Part shown: positions 7,525 to 16,552 of the stretch, one piece after another | How positions within the stretch are numbered: position 1 is the stretch's first letter | Layout: each line of letters opens with the position of its first letter | Assembly: GCA_039640495.1 (NCBI GenBank) | Contig: CP046864.1 | Coordinates: 2,294,001-2,358,000 of the forward strand | Source of the DNA: Rhodobacteraceae bacterium IMCC1335 | GTDB lineage: Bacteria; Pseudomonadota; Alphaproteobacteria; Rhodobacterales; Rhodobacteraceae | Reading direction: 5' to 3' | Length of the DNA stretch: 64,000 nt | Program-made: the position numbers and the translations under genes | The notes under the pieces: model-generated | Databases searched by the model: none | What the model was told of the DNA's origin: nothing | What the model saw: the letters and a program-made list of their open reading frames with translations, nothing else

Positions 7525-7832
7525 TCGACCATACCCGCCGCAGCAGCATCAGCGCGTTGCTGGTCGTACCAACCCGCACATCGCACCGTGCGGGCGTTCT
7601 GGCGCGATAACGCTTCATCTGCTTTCAGGACTGCCACATCCAGCCTGTCACCTTGCTGAATGCCGCTGCGGGATATCTGGCGACAATCAGCAGGTAATTC
7701 CGGCCAGACATCAGCTGCGCGGGCCTCACCAACGGCCTGTGCTGCGGCGTCGATGCGGCTCAGATCAGTTTGACCGCAAGCGGCCAATAAGATCGGAATC
7801 AACAACGCCATCAGGATTGATTCCAGTCTCAT
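7521..7832 (-). CDS. Outer-membrane spanin lipoprotein (Rz1-like)
   Basis: The start at 7832 gives 103 residues with a lipoprotein signal: hydrophobic SILMALLIPILLAAC, lipobox cysteine ~residue 18. Its first ~68 bases overlap the end of the Rz-like gene in another frame, the usual overlapping spanin arrangement. With the inner-membrane partner it would bridge the periplasm and fuse the membranes at the end of lysis. Longer readings from 7874 would bury the signal. Confidence 0.65.
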   Translation of the reverse strand: MRLESILMALLIPILLAACGQTDLSRIDAAAQAVGEARAADVWPELPADCRQISRSGIQQGDRLDVAVLKADEALSRQNARTVRCAGWYDQQRADAAAAGMVE

Positions 7833-8127
7833 GCTCGAACACCTCCAATTCAGCAGCGAAGCGAAGGGCTTCACCCTCTGCCACCTGCACCTTTTCCTGA
7901 AGAACGCGATTGGCCTCTCTCGCAGAAGCCATCCGGCGGCGCAGGGCTTCCAACTCGGCTTGTGTCGCCGTCAATTCGAACTGCTGCACAAAACCTTCCC
8001 GCGCCGTGTTGATGGCCTGCCGCTTGTCATAAACGTGCCAGCCCCACAGCAGGGCGCACAGCACCACGGCCAGACCGCCGCGACTGGACAACAACCGCCC
8101 GCCGTAACGTAAGGCCAGCGCCATCAT
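7765..8127 (-). CDS. Inner-membrane spanin (Rz-like)
   Basis: 120 residues: one N-terminal membrane segment (GGLAVVLCALLWGWHVY, ~17-33) followed by a long charged helix with coiled-coil character (TQAELEALRRRMASAREANR). This is the standard Rz/i-spanin layout. It starts four bases inside the upstream gene (8124) and its 3' part overlaps the Rz1-like gene. The type II membrane topology is inferred from the sequence pattern. Confidence 0.65.
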   Translation of the reverse strand: MMALALRYGGRLLSSRGGLAVVLCALLWGWHVYDKRQAINTAREGFVQQFELTATQAELEALRRRMASAREANRVLQEKVQVAEGEALRFAAELEVFEHETGINPDGVVDSDLIGRLRSN

Positions 8128-8381
8128 TCGCCTTCACCCCATGTGGACCCAAGGTTGGTCTGGGTGCTGACCCACTCCATGCCATGAGCCAAGGCCAGAT
8201 TGGCGATGACCATGGGAAAAGCCAGCGACAGGATAGACTGGGTGCCATCCATAGGAACGCCTGCGGCCTCTTTCGCAGCCATCCAGCCGAAGGCACCACA
8301 CCACAGCAGGAACACGGCCCATGCCTGTTCCCGCTTGCCCGATCTGCCGCCAATCATATAGCGGCCAAAGAATTTCAGCAT
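8124..8381 (-). CDS. Small membrane protein of the lysis cassette (holin candidate)
   Basis: 85 residues with two hydrophobic stretches (AWAVFLLWCGAFGWMAA ~20-36 and ILSLAFPMVIANLALAHGM ~50-68) and charged ends. Size, two membrane helices and place between endolysin and spanins fit a class II holin or antiholin. The protein at 9423 is an alternative holin, so the roles may be divided. Confidence 0.5.
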   Translation of the reverse strand: MLKFFGRYMIGGRSGKREQAWAVFLLWCGAFGWMAAKEAAGVPMDGTQSILSLAFPMVIANLALAHGMEWVSTQTNLGSTWGEGE

Positions 8382-8382
8382 G

Positions 8383-9072
8383 TCACGCCTCGTTTGTGGT
8401 GGTCTGGACGCCCGCTGCGCTCACCTGAAGGCGCTTGCCGGACAGTGGAAAATCGCTGGGCCAACGCGCGGTCAGTAGCCGCGACTTAGCGATGCGCGAC
8501 ACCGTCACAGCGTTCGATTGATTGCCGCCCAAACAATGGAAGTGGGTGGCATCTTCACCGTGATAGAACCCCACATGCCCCTTCCAGCCGGACTTGCTAC
8601 CGCGCCAGAAGGTCAGAACCGAACCGAACTGCGGATCGCAACGCTGGCCGAACTTGCCCCAGTTACGCGCGCCAAGTGGGTTTTCCGGGATGTCGATGCC
8701 GAGCTTCCATTGCCGGAAACAGGTGGCAACAAATGCGCCGCACCACGGCACGTCGCGTGGATCGATCCAACTGACAGATTTATCGAACCAGCCGCGCAAC
8801 TGGCCAAGGTCACGGGCCTCATGCAACCCCCGAACACGCGCCGCTTCAGCCATCCATGGCAGATCAGCAGGCTTGCCGCCCTTCTGGACCTGTGCGCCCA
8901 TCAGGGCTTCATAGGTCAGCGGACCAATGTAGGGGCGCGGACGCAAGCCCACGCTGCGCTTGAACGCGATGACCGCCGCATCAGTTTTGGGGCCGCGCAC
9001 CCCGTCAATCGAACCGGGATTGAACCCAAGGTCTTTCAGCCGTTTCTGGACGGCGAACCAGTCAATCGTCAT
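8383..9072 (-). CDS. Endolysin: peptidoglycan-binding plus TIGR02594-type peptidase
   Basis: The start at 9072 (GGAAA upstream) gives 229 residues; the longer frame from 9123 reads through the terminator hairpin. Residues ~5-60 form a PG_binding_1 domain (VQKRLKDLGFNPGSIDGVRGPKT). Residues ~70-215 match the TIGR02594 cysteine-peptidase layout with C111 in PWCGAFVATCF, H166 in GHVGFY and a later LGGNQSN. It would cut peptidoglycan peptides. There is no signal peptide, so release depends on a holin. Confidence 0.75.
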   Translation of the reverse strand: MTIDWFAVQKRLKDLGFNPGSIDGVRGPKTDAAVIAFKRSVGLRPRPYIGPLTYEALMGAQVQKGGKPADLPWMAEAARVRGLHEARDLGQLRGWFDKSVSWIDPRDVPWCGAFVATCFRQWKLGIDIPENPLGARNWGKFGQRCDPQFGSVLTFWRGSKSGWKGHVGFYHGEDATHFHCLGGNQSNAVTVSRIAKSRLLTARWPSDFPLSGKRLQVSAAGVQTTTNEA

Positions 9073-9086
9073 GGAAATTTCCAAAG

Positions 9087-9110
9087 AAAAGGCCCGCACG
9101 ATGGCGGGCC
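9087..9110 (-). terminator. Hairpin terminator upstream of the endolysin
   Basis: On the minus strand GGCCCGC-CATCG-TGCGGGCC-type arms (9091-9097 with 9104-9110) are followed by TTTTCTTT. It lies 15-38 bases before the endolysin ATG, so it can attenuate or process the late transcript ahead of lysis. Confidence 0.6.
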
Positions 9111-9135
9111 GGTTAAGGTTCAAAATGTGAGGTGA

Positions 9136-9426
9136 TCAGTGATCGGGCGGCGGGGAATGGAGCACCGCTAGACGGACGGCAACAGCGCCAAGGGTTACAG
9201 TTAAAACGGTACGCCCAGCCAATTCAGCATAGGGCACTAACCACCGCAGATCAGAAACGCTGAGAATCATCATTGAGGCCAGCACCGTCATTGCCAGCAG
9301 ACTGTACCCCGTGGCGATGGCACGTTTGAAAGGTTGACGGCCGCCAGAATTCTGATGCGCCAGCCACCAACACACGATGACCAGCGCCGATGACACGATG
9401 TTATCAGCAACCAAGAGGATGTTCAT
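9136..9426 (-). CDS. Small phage membrane protein
   Basis: 96 residues starting at 9426, which overlaps the stop of the upstream gene by four bases (ATGA). Three hydrophobic stretches are seen: NIVSSALVIVCWWLAH, GYSLLAMTVLASMMILSV and GRTVLTVTLGAVAVRLAVL. No named domain is recognised. Position and topology suggest an accessory holin/antiholin. The longer frame from 9615 is a shadow of the gene above. Confidence 0.55.
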   Translation of the reverse strand: MNILLVADNIVSSALVIVCWWLAHQNSGGRQPFKRAIATGYSLLAMTVLASMMILSVSDLRWLVPYAELAGRTVLTVTLGAVAVRLAVLHSPPPDH

Positions 9427-9734
9427 TTCTTCACCATCAGACTGTCTTGCATGGCCTTCACGGCCAATTCGCCGCCTGACCCCATCAAGAAACCTGCGGC
9501 CAAATAGGACAACAGCCCCGCGCCGGTCATCGCGTCGATAACATGGGCCAGAACACCGCCAAGAAAAATGGCAGACAATGCACCACTGATCCCCTGCACA
9601 ATGCGGCGCTTCCATTGTTCTTCAGGGGCCAGCACAGTCCGGAAAAACGCCCCACCAATGCCAGAAAAGGCCAGCAGGGTCATTTGCTCTTTCATATTGG
9701 CAAACAGCGCCGCCAAACTTGTCTGATCTTCCAT
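9423..9734 (-). CDS. Putative holin, three membrane segments
   Basis: The start at 9734 is preceded by GAGTGGAAA and gives 103 residues. Hydrophobic, glycine-rich stretches (LLAFSGIGGAFFRTVL, IVQGISGALSAIFLGGVLA, GAGLLSYLAAGFLMGSGGELA) give three predicted membrane helices, with a short basic tail MVKK. This matches phage holin families of the LydA/class I type. A second in-frame ATG at 9752 is possible. Confidence 0.6.
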   Translation of the reverse strand: MEDQTSLAALFANMKEQMTLLAFSGIGGAFFRTVLAPEEQWKRRIVQGISGALSAIFLGGVLAHVIDAMTGAGLLSYLAAGFLMGSGGELAVKAMQDSLMVKK

Positions 9735-9817
9735 TTTTCCACTCAACTCCATTTCAGTGGGTATATTTGTTCACCGCCGGTTTGTTTTGTTATCCATCCG
9801 CCTGAGCCGACTTCGGT

Positions 9818-10402
9818 TCAGGCTTTGACTTGCGCCGCGCTGATCTGCGCAATGGCCGCGTCGGCTTCCGCATAGAGAGCCTGACCCACCAGGAGCATTT
9901 CATCCAACGTCTCAGCCGCCTTGAACGCTGCGCGGGCTTTCGTGCGGATCGCGCTTGCCACGCCGATCAACTGTTCAAACGCTGCCGCACGGGCAAGGAT
10001 GGCATGGGCCAGCTCTTCCGCCGAAATGCCACGCTGCGCAGCCTCGAACCCCACCATCGCAGCCTGCGCATCATACGCAGTGCCAGCCAACAGCGCACGG
10101 GCGGCATTGGCCTTGGGTGCCCACGTGTCGCGCTCCTCGATGGTCGCATTGCCTGTCAGCTGGCGTAATTGCCTAGCATGGATCTGATCCACCTCCGCAA
10201 GCGCGTTCATACGACTGCGCTCAAGGTCAACAAACCAGACGCCTTCGCCTGCCAGCACCGCCACAAAGTCAGGATAGTCAGGTGGCGGGGTATCAATGCT
10301 GTAACGTGGACGCATTACCCCGCCGCTCTTAGGGTCAGTGCGGCATTCCTGAGGGCCAATCGGGCGGCGGGTCTTTGGGTCGAATTTGTAAACGGTCTGC
10401 AT
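9818..10402 (-). CDS. Tail-fibre accessory/assembly-like protein
   Basis: The start at 10402 (GGAGG upstream) gives 194 residues. The N-terminal ~60 residues are Pro/Asp-rich (MQTVYKFDPKTRRPIGPQ, YSIDTPPPDYPDF), like phage tail-fibre assembly chaperones. The rest is a long alanine-rich helical region (EERDTWAPKANAARALLAG onward) that looks coiled or helical-bundle. It follows the fibre gene, where chaperones are usual. The identification is by context and composition only. Confidence 0.5.
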   Translation of the reverse strand: MQTVYKFDPKTRRPIGPQECRTDPKSGGVMRPRYSIDTPPPDYPDFVAVLAGEGVWFVDLERSRMNALAEVDQIHARQLRQLTGNATIEERDTWAPKANAARALLAGTAYDAQAAMVGFEAAQRGISAEELAHAILARAAAFEQLIGVASAIRTKARAAFKAAETLDEMLLVGQALYAEADAAIAQISAAQVKA

Positions 10403-10412
10403 AGCCGCCTCC

Positions 10413-11285
10413 TTAGTATTTGATGTAATAGGAATAGCCCTCCGGTGCGCCGAGGGCGGCGCTGTCCGGGAGCGGGTAAATGGTCTGCATTGGTGGGCTC
10501 GGAACTTCGAGAGCGACAGGGTAAACACTCAAGGCGTTCGCAGAACCCACGGAACCAGTGCGCCAGAGTATCGCATAAGGGGAGCTAACCCTCCCCGAAT
10601 CGGTGGCCGTCATCCAGTGATAGAGTTTCCACCCTGCGGGCCAAGCAGCGGGCGTAGCTGGCGTAGCATATGCGTCCCAAACAGCCAAAAGGTCCGTGTA
10701 GGTAGTATTGTTTACCGTAGGGTCGGCTGTAGCAGTTGGCGTGGTTGCGCCGCCGCTGTATGTCCTACCAAGCAAAGGCACGATGACCTCGACCCCGTTG
10801 ATTGTTCCGCTCCGGTTTGCGAGGGTTTCATCTATTGGTGTGCCGCCATTGATAAGAACGGCTAAGTCTGCAAACCGCACACCCTCGTCAGATGCACCAT
10901 TCTTACCCTTATCGTAAGCGTAGTAGGTATAATCTTGACCGCCCCACTTAACCGTTACAGGCAAGATCAGTTGACCGTTCAATCCAAGATCAATGACGCT
11001 CGCAGGACCAAGTTCAGAAAACCCTAACGCGGCCAGATCAGGGTACAGGGTCTCATCATATGTTGACCCATCACATTCCAGAAACCCCGGAAATGACTGC
11101 TCCGCCTTTGCCAGAACCATGAAGCCAGCTTGCATCTCAAGGCTTGCCAGCCATTCCGCTTCTGTCCCCTGAAAGCCGTTTGCAACGGCAATCTCATAAG
11201 CACTAGCCCCATCAAGGCCATCCGTGCCTGTTGCTCCCGGCAAGCCGCCAAGAGATGGTTGCCCCAGTAAAACCGCATTAGTCAT
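10413..11285 (-). CDS. Tail fibre / receptor-binding protein
   Basis: 290 residues. The N-terminus has a short collagen-like Gly-x-x stretch (GLPGATGTDGLDG), then AYEIAVANGFQGTEAEWLASL, a repeat widely seen in phage fibre proteins. A collar-like FLECDGSTYDETLYPDLAALG follows near residue 65. The C-terminal part is rich in Gly/Thr/Tyr and probably carries host-binding specificity. The start overlaps the upstream gene end by eight bases. Confidence 0.65.
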   Translation of the reverse strand: MTNAVLLGQPSLGGLPGATGTDGLDGASAYEIAVANGFQGTEAEWLASLEMQAGFMVLAKAEQSFPGFLECDGSTYDETLYPDLAALGFSELGPASVIDLGLNGQLILPVTVKWGGQDYTYYAYDKGKNGASDEGVRFADLAVLINGGTPIDETLANRSGTINGVEVIVPLLGRTYSGGATTPTATADPTVNNTTYTDLLAVWDAYATPATPAAWPAGWKLYHWMTATDSGRVSSPYAILWRTGSVGSANALSVYPVALEVPSPPMQTIYPLPDSAALGAPEGYSYYIKY

Positions 11286-11739
11286 ATGTCACATCCTTCT
11301 GAACCGTGATCTTGATCACATCCGACGAAAACACGCTGTTGTCTTTCGCGTATTCGATTTGCGCGTCATAGGTTTTCGCGTCCCATTCAGCGGTTTGCGA
11401 GGCAGGCAGGTGCAGCACCATTCCACCCCAATCTTCGCTCTCCACACGCACATCCAGATCGGCGATCTTCGTGCCGCCCTCTCGCATATGCCCGCGCACC
11501 GACCAGCCCGCCAAATCCATGGCGCGAAGGGAAACCACATCTCCCGCGCGATTTTTCAGGAACGCCGCCTCATCGGCAGTGTTTCCTGCCGCGATCCAAG
11601 TGGCATAGTCGGCCCAATAGCCATCTATGCCGCCAGACCCGCCAGCCTCCGCCCAAATCTCCGCATTGCTTTTTGGTTCAAGCACAGGGAAGCGAAAAGC
11701 GTAGCTGTCTCCTGCCTTTATTGTGATAGAGAATGACAT
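11278..11739 (-). CDS. Phage tail/fibre-associated protein, beta-rich
   Basis: 153 residues beginning MSFSITIKAGDSYAFRFPV, with alternating hydrophobic residues as in beta-sandwich domains and a helical insert (IDGYWADYATWIAAG). It resembles N-terminal domains of fibre/baseplate upper proteins that join fibre to tail tip, but no specific family is recognised. It lies between two fibre-type genes and overlaps the downstream one. Confidence 0.5.
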   Translation of the reverse strand: MSFSITIKAGDSYAFRFPVLEPKSNAEIWAEAGGSGGIDGYWADYATWIAAGNTADEAAFLKNRAGDVVSLRAMDLAGWSVRGHMREGGTKIADLDVRVESEDWGGMVLHLPASQTAEWDAKTYDAQIEYAKDNSVFSSDVIKITVQKDVTYD

Positions 11740-11743
11740 TGAC

Positions 11744-12529
11744 TTAGACCTTCATGATATAGCAGAGCGCGTAATACGGTGGCAGAACCCCGAACGGCTG
11801 ACCGCTGCCTGTGGAAGCGGTGTCGCCTGTCACACCGTGGTTGTGTCCATCTGCACTGTTGAGATTAAGTGCGTGACTGTGAGTTCCACCACTCGGCACG
11901 GTATCGCTTGATCCATAAAGATCTGTTCTGCCAACTGCATACCCATCAGCCGAATATGAATTGGCAACATTAATAATTGAGCCAGAAAGCAAGATTGGCC
12001 TATCCAGCACGTGATTGTGGTTCCCTGCTGCAGAAATAGTCCCAGTGTGTGAATGTTCGCCCGCTTGCGAAGCGCTAAGGGTTCCGGCCCCATGGCTATG
12101 AGGCGGCAGATTCGCCATGCTCAGTGTGATTTCATCCGATCCGCCTGTTGCCCCCGGCGCATAATCACCACCCGCGCCAATTAGGAACCGGCCCCGCAGA
12201 TCAGGCGTTCCGTTCTGACCGTCACACAGCGACCACCCGACCGGAATGTTTGCAACTGAACCGTGCCACATGATGATCCCACCGGGTGGCGTTCCGATCT
12301 GGCCTGCAAGGCTCTCATTCAGACTGAACAGCGCAATATCGGTGGTGCCATCGAAATACATTAACTGGTCCGGCGATCCCTCGCGCGTCCACGTCATGCC
12401 CCGTTCCGCATAGGGCGGGCGCGTCGGCCCGATATGCCCCGAATGGATTGCTGACATGGACAGGTTGAAATCATCAACCAATTGCAGGCCGCTTGTTTGC
12501 CCACCTATGTCTCGATCATATTGACTCAC
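11744..12529 (-). CDS. Tail fibre protein with phage collar domain
   Basis: A GTG start at 12529 with AGGAG seven bases upstream gives 261 residues. The middle contains the tail-collar signature: GIIMWHGSVANIPVGWSLCDG, then GTPDLRGRFLIGAGG. A histidine-rich C-terminal region (PPHSHGAG, GEHSHTG, GNHNHV, GTHSHAL, GHNHG) follows; such HxH stretches bind metal ions in trimeric phage fibres. It ends YALCYIMKV, a common end of collar proteins. Probably the distal tail fibre. Confidence 0.8.
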   Translation of the reverse strand: MSQYDRDIGGQTSGLQLVDDFNLSMSAIHSGHIGPTRPPYAERGMTWTREGSPDQLMYFDGTTDIALFSLNESLAGQIGTPPGGIIMWHGSVANIPVGWSLCDGQNGTPDLRGRFLIGAGGDYAPGATGGSDEITLSMANLPPHSHGAGTLSASQAGEHSHTGTISAAGNHNHVLDRPILLSGSIINVANSYSADGYAVGRTDLYGSSDTVPSGGTHSHALNLNSADGHNHGVTGDTASTGSGQPFGVLPPYYALCYIMKV

Positions 12530-12539
12530 GCTTGTCTCC

Positions 12540-15500
12540 TTACCCCATGCGACCGAAACCAACCGCCTGCCAATCAAAGCTGGCCGCGATGTCATTTCCG
12601 TCCTTATCTGTGAATTTCTGATGGAACCCCGAACGGGTCACAGCGCTTTGCACCGAAACCGCGCCTGTAGGCAGGCCCTGACCATTTACAAAAATGGCAG
12701 GGATTTCCTTGAACGGCGGATCGAAACTGATTGAAACACCACCTGATGGGCAATTTACATCCCGCGCGGAAAGGTTCCTATCCGGCATGTCAATCTGCAC
12801 ATCCGCGCGATCAACGCGCACCCCAACATTCGGGTCAGTTGAGACCAGCCGCAACTTAAACTGATAGCCCCGCGCAACATATTCCCCAATCCGCAGGGGC
12901 TTCCAGTCCGACCAGACCGCAGAAGGCGAAGCCGGATCATCCGAAGTGGTGCGGACGGATATTTCCACCCAAGCCAAATTGCTATCTGCATCGACACCCG
13001 ACAGGCTTTGCACTGAGGCCAGTGAGGACCAGTTGCCGATCAGATTGTCAGATCGATAGCCGTAGGCTTGCAGCGTGAACGTCAAACGCGAGGTGTAGAC
13101 CTCGCCAAGATCAACCTCTTGGGCAAAGGCATAGTCCGCCTCAGCACCCCCTTGCAGACCACTTTCCGGCAGTTTGAGTGACACGACATCAGCAACCAGC
13201 CCCGCGCCCTTTGATCCTGTATAATCCGGTCCCTCAGAGACCAATAGAACAGCGTTGTAATAGGCCAGCGGATCAATATCGCTTTCAACCACACGGGCAT
13301 CGACACTTGCCTGCCCGAAAATCGACACGGCCTTGATCAGGTAGCGTCCTTTCAAAGCTGGTGCGACTAATGAGCCGCCGCGCACTTGGGTTTCTACATC
13401 AACTGCGCGATCCCATCCGCCATCAAGCCCATCTGCCAAGAACCGGACATGGTAGTGGCTCACCAGAACTTCAAGCAGCGCCGTCCATGTCAGGAATGCT
13501 TGCTGCTCCACCACGTTGATAGCGAACCCCTCAACCGCGCTAGGCACAGTCAGCGCCGCGCTGCGATAGATTGTTTCAACAGCCGGGGCGGAAAGTCGCC
13601 CCTGACGATCCTTAGCGTAAATACTCAGGGCATATGTGCCCACCTCAGTCAGGACCACCTCAGCGACAGTCCCGGTGAATTCAAAACGTTCAATCTCATT
13701 GCCCGATTTGTCGCGCAGAACAGTCAGATTTGAGGCAACCAAGAACCGATCCTCTGGCGCAATTTCGACCTCCGCGACCACACGCGCAGGATCAGCCCGC
13801 ACGGTAATGTCAGTGCCGATGATGCGTGGCGCAACCGGATCAAGGCTTTCGCGAGGGGTTATCTTCGTCAACAACGGCACATATTCTGGAATGTACCCTT
13901 GATCTGCCAACAAAACCGCTGGTGCTGCCGGAACGCCAGTTAGTGTTGCCTTCATGTCTCCTTGGTGCGTGATCGACTTAATCAGCACTTCCATGCCTTC
14001 TTGCGTCATTTCCTCAACGCTGACCAAATCACCAACGCGCAGATCGTAACCCTCAACCACATCACTTACTGTCCAGCGACCGTCATAGCTTGTTGGCGGT
14101 GCTGAACGGAATACCATGTCGTCACCTCCTTGCAGGCGTAGGCATATCCGATAATCTGAACCAGCTAACGTCATCAACTCGTCAAGAACGAACGCGGCCA
14201 AAGTGCCGTCCCCATTCGTTTCAAACTGTGTAATGCGACCTGCACCCACGCCGATCAGTGGCACGTCATGGATCAGCCGCACCTTGTCGCCCATATTGAC
14301 CCGCAAGTGGTCTAGATCGCACTGCCAGCTAAATTCCTCGGGCCTCAAGATGGCTTGCGCGAGGTGATAACGCCCTAGACGCCATGCATTGCCGCCTGTA
14401 GCCTCAGCCTTTGCCAAGACAACGCCGCGAAGTTCCAGCGTTTCAAACTCTGTGGCCGTGGTTGCGTCATAGCCATCGGCATACACTGTGATTTCATCTT
14501 GCTGCCATTCCAGACGTTCTGACAAACAGCGCACACGGAATCCATGGATGACCTTTGGAAACTGGATCGATCCGGTGAACCCCCACGAATTACGTGGGCT
14601 GAACTGCTGCACAATAGGGCCAACACCGCCGTCGCGGATGACGGAATATTTCAAATCCCGCAACGTGCGCCGGGCGCGACCCGTGGCACAGATTAAATCC
14701 AGAACCTCAGCGACAGTGGTGGATTGATCGATCACCGCGTCACAGGTCCAGTGCGGCTCTTGCTGCGCCCAATCGCGCAAATCATCCAACTGGATGCGCA
14801 GATCCTCAATTGGCTTACTCAGCATCGGCCCCATTAACGCGCGCGCGTAAATCCAAGCGGGATGGCGCACGGGTTGGGGCGCACTCCACGAAGCGCCATC
14901 CCAAACAGGGGCCATTTGATGCGCCACAGCATTTAGTGTCTCAATCTGGCCGTTTAACTGATCACTGGCTTTGATACGCACCGCGATTTCTGCAATGTCG
15001 CTATGGCTTGGCAATGCCCCCGCCTGGACAGAACGGATCGCAGACAGGAATGCATCATCGCGCACTGTGGTTTCGTCGCTGTCAGCACTCAGGCGCGTCA
15101 CCTCGATATCGTACTCACCCTCATCTGGCAAAGCGATGGTTTTGGTGTAGCGCAGAGACGCCGTTGAGCGGCCTGTATGCGTTTCCGTACTCGCATCGAT
15201 CCAGTCAACCGCCCCCACCTTGCGGTAGCGATATTTAACCTCTACCGAATGATCTTGCTTGGCATTGCTGCCATCAAACTTGACCAACCCCTGATAGGTA
15301 ACATCAACCGAGACCGACACTGCCCGATCCCGCGTGGCGCGCACCACTGCCGTATCTTGGGTCAGCTTTACGGAATAGGTATCCTCTGCAATGTCATCGG
15401 GATAAAGTGACAACGCCGCATCGCCCGTCCGCCACGCTGTGACTAAATCAGCTAATTCAGGCATATGCGCCAGCGTTTCTGTCTGATCGACATTCAGAAA

Positions 15501-16187
15501 CTCAATCTCAACGCCTTCAAATTCGGTGATAGGTGTTGTGCCAATATTCAGAGTTTCCAACGCCACTGGCCCATAGCCAAATGTGTAGCGACCCCGAAAG
15601 TGGATGTTGTCGCCTTCGCCCTCAGTATAGCCACGCGCGGTCTTAGGCGGGTAGATCAAATGGCGACCTAAAACTGTGGGGTAAACCCCATATCGGTTTT
15701 CTGCATTCCCTGAACCCGTGATGGAAAAATTGGGATCATCTTGCTTGGCAGCGTTAGGCGTAGAGGGCGGCGGGATCAGCGCATTGATGAGAAGTGCACC
15801 AACAATTGTCACAGCCGCATAGGTCAACGCATAGCCCAATGATGTCGCCGCAAAACCAAATAGCGTTCCCGCCACGTAACCAGCAGCAGAAGGCAGCAAA
15901 GCCCCCAACAGTAATGCAGCAGCCGGACCCTGCACCCTTGGCGTCACCAATACATGTGCGCCAGCGCGTGGGCGGACCTTGTGCCAGTCACTCATTGGAA
16001 CAACCGAAGAATTCAGCCCGCGACTGACTGTAACCTGCACGTCCATCAAAAACCGTGGATCGATCTCAGCACCGCGCACGATTTCAGCGATGGTGACGCC
16101 CTCTGGCATCGGGCCAAGTAACGCGCCATCGTTTTTGAACGGATGGTTGTAGGCGGCAAGATCAAAGCATTCAGGCAGCATACGCAT
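12540..16187 (-). CDS. Tail tip attachment / host-specificity protein (lambda J-like)
   Basis: The start at 16187 overlaps the peptidase gene end by 17 bases and gives 1215 residues. Residues ~80-140 contain the hydrophobic Ala/Gly/Leu-rich insertion typical of J/TipJ proteins (LLLGALLPSAAGYVAGTLFG), ending in a PPPSTPN linker. After this comes a conserved block (RYGVYPTVLGRHLIYPPKT, TFGYGPVAL), a central hub-like region (TVAEVLDLICATGRARRTL) and fibronectin-like repeats in the C-terminal third. It forms the tail tip and probably touches the receptor. Confidence 0.85.
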   Translation of the reverse strand: MRMLPECFDLAAYNHPFKNDGALLGPMPEGVTIAEIVRGAEIDPRFLMDVQVTVSRGLNSSVVPMSDWHKVRPRAGAHVLVTPRVQGPAAALLLGALLPSAAGYVAGTLFGFAATSLGYALTYAAVTIVGALLINALIPPPSTPNAAKQDDPNFSITGSGNAENRYGVYPTVLGRHLIYPPKTARGYTEGEGDNIHFRGRYTFGYGPVALETLNIGTTPITEFEGVEIEFLNVDQTETLAHMPELADLVTAWRTGDAALSLYPDDIAEDTYSVKLTQDTAVVRATRDRAVSVSVDVTYQGLVKFDGSNAKQDHSVEVKYRYRKVGAVDWIDASTETHTGRSTASLRYTKTIALPDEGEYDIEVTRLSADSDETTVRDDAFLSAIRSVQAGALPSHSDIAEIAVRIKASDQLNGQIETLNAVAHQMAPVWDGASWSAPQPVRHPAWIYARALMGPMLSKPIEDLRIQLDDLRDWAQQEPHWTCDAVIDQSTTVAEVLDLICATGRARRTLRDLKYSVIRDGGVGPIVQQFSPRNSWGFTGSIQFPKVIHGFRVRCLSERLEWQQDEITVYADGYDATTATEFETLELRGVVLAKAEATGGNAWRLGRYHLAQAILRPEEFSWQCDLDHLRVNMGDKVRLIHDVPLIGVGAGRITQFETNGDGTLAAFVLDELMTLAGSDYRICLRLQGGDDMVFRSAPPTSYDGRWTVSDVVEGYDLRVGDLVSVEEMTQEGMEVLIKSITHQGDMKATLTGVPAAPAVLLADQGYIPEYVPLLTKITPRESLDPVAPRIIGTDITVRADPARVVAEVEIAPEDRFLVASNLTVLRDKSGNEIERFEFTGTVAEVVLTEVGTYALSIYAKDRQGRLSAPAVETIYRSAALTVPSAVEGFAINVVEQQAFLTWTALLEVLVSHYHVRFLADGLDGGWDRAVDVETQVRGGSLVAPALKGRYLIKAVSIFGQASVDARVVESDIDPLAYYNAVLLVSEGPDYTGSKGAGLVADVVSLKLPESGLQGGAEADYAFAQEVDLGEVYTSRLTFTLQAYGYRSDNLIGNWSSLASVQSLSGVDADSNLAWVEISVRTTSDDPASPSAVWSDWKPLRIGEYVARGYQFKLRLVSTDPNVGVRVDRADVQIDMPDRNLSARDVNCPSGGVSISFDPPFKEIPAIFVNGQGLPTGAVSVQSAVTRSGFHQKFTDKDGNDIAASFDWQAVGFGRMG

Positions 16188-16551
16188 AGACCCCTTCCAG
16201 CCTGTCACCCCAAGAGGGTGATTTAAAATCTTCAATCACAACTTCGCCCGTGTCCTGACTGGTGTGCAGCATCAGCCGTCCATCCAGTGCGTAGCCCACA
16301 TGCAAGGGCATACCGCGCACTTCAAACAGCAACGCATCGCCCTCACTGGCCTCACGCACGGGCGTCCAATCGGATTTAGCCGCAGCCGCCAGTTTTAGCC
16401 GCGCTGCCACACCTGCCAAGCACAATGGATCAAAGATCACACGCCCATGCCGGACCCGCTGCAACGCAACAAACAGCCCAAGGCAGTCATAGCTATCCGG
16501 CCCCCTGCCAAGTTCTGCATAGGGGATGCCAATCCAATCATCCGTCCACAT
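16171..16551 (-). CDS. Tail-tip NlpC/P60 peptidase
   Basis: 126 residues with the NlpC/P60 signature: catalytic C23 in SYDCLGLF and H83 in PLHVGYAL. Such proteins sit between minor tail proteins and J in lambda-type operons (lambda K-like) and cut peptidoglycan during DNA entry. It has the short form, lacking the JAB/MPN domain of lambda K. Confidence 0.75.
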   Translation of the reverse strand: MWTDDWIGIPYAELGRGPDSYDCLGLFVALQRVRHGRVIFDPLCLAGVAARLKLAAAAKSDWTPVREASEGDALLFEVRGMPLHVGYALDGRLMLHTSQDTGEVVIEDFKSPSWGDRLEGVYAYAA

Positions 16552-16552
16552 G

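Noticed and set aside
7396..7900. Plus-strand frames of 87-127 codons opposite the spanin genes
   Set aside because: Shadows of the overlapping Rz/Rz1-like genes, rich in Arg/Pro/His without domain pattern.
8518..9135. Plus-strand frame of 205 codons opposite the endolysin
   Set aside because: Shadow frame; the minus-strand gene has a clear domain pattern and ribosome-binding site.
11316..11540. Minus-strand frame of 74 codons inside the gene at 11278-11739
   Set aside because: Trp/Cys/Arg-rich alternative frame of a real gene, no start signal.
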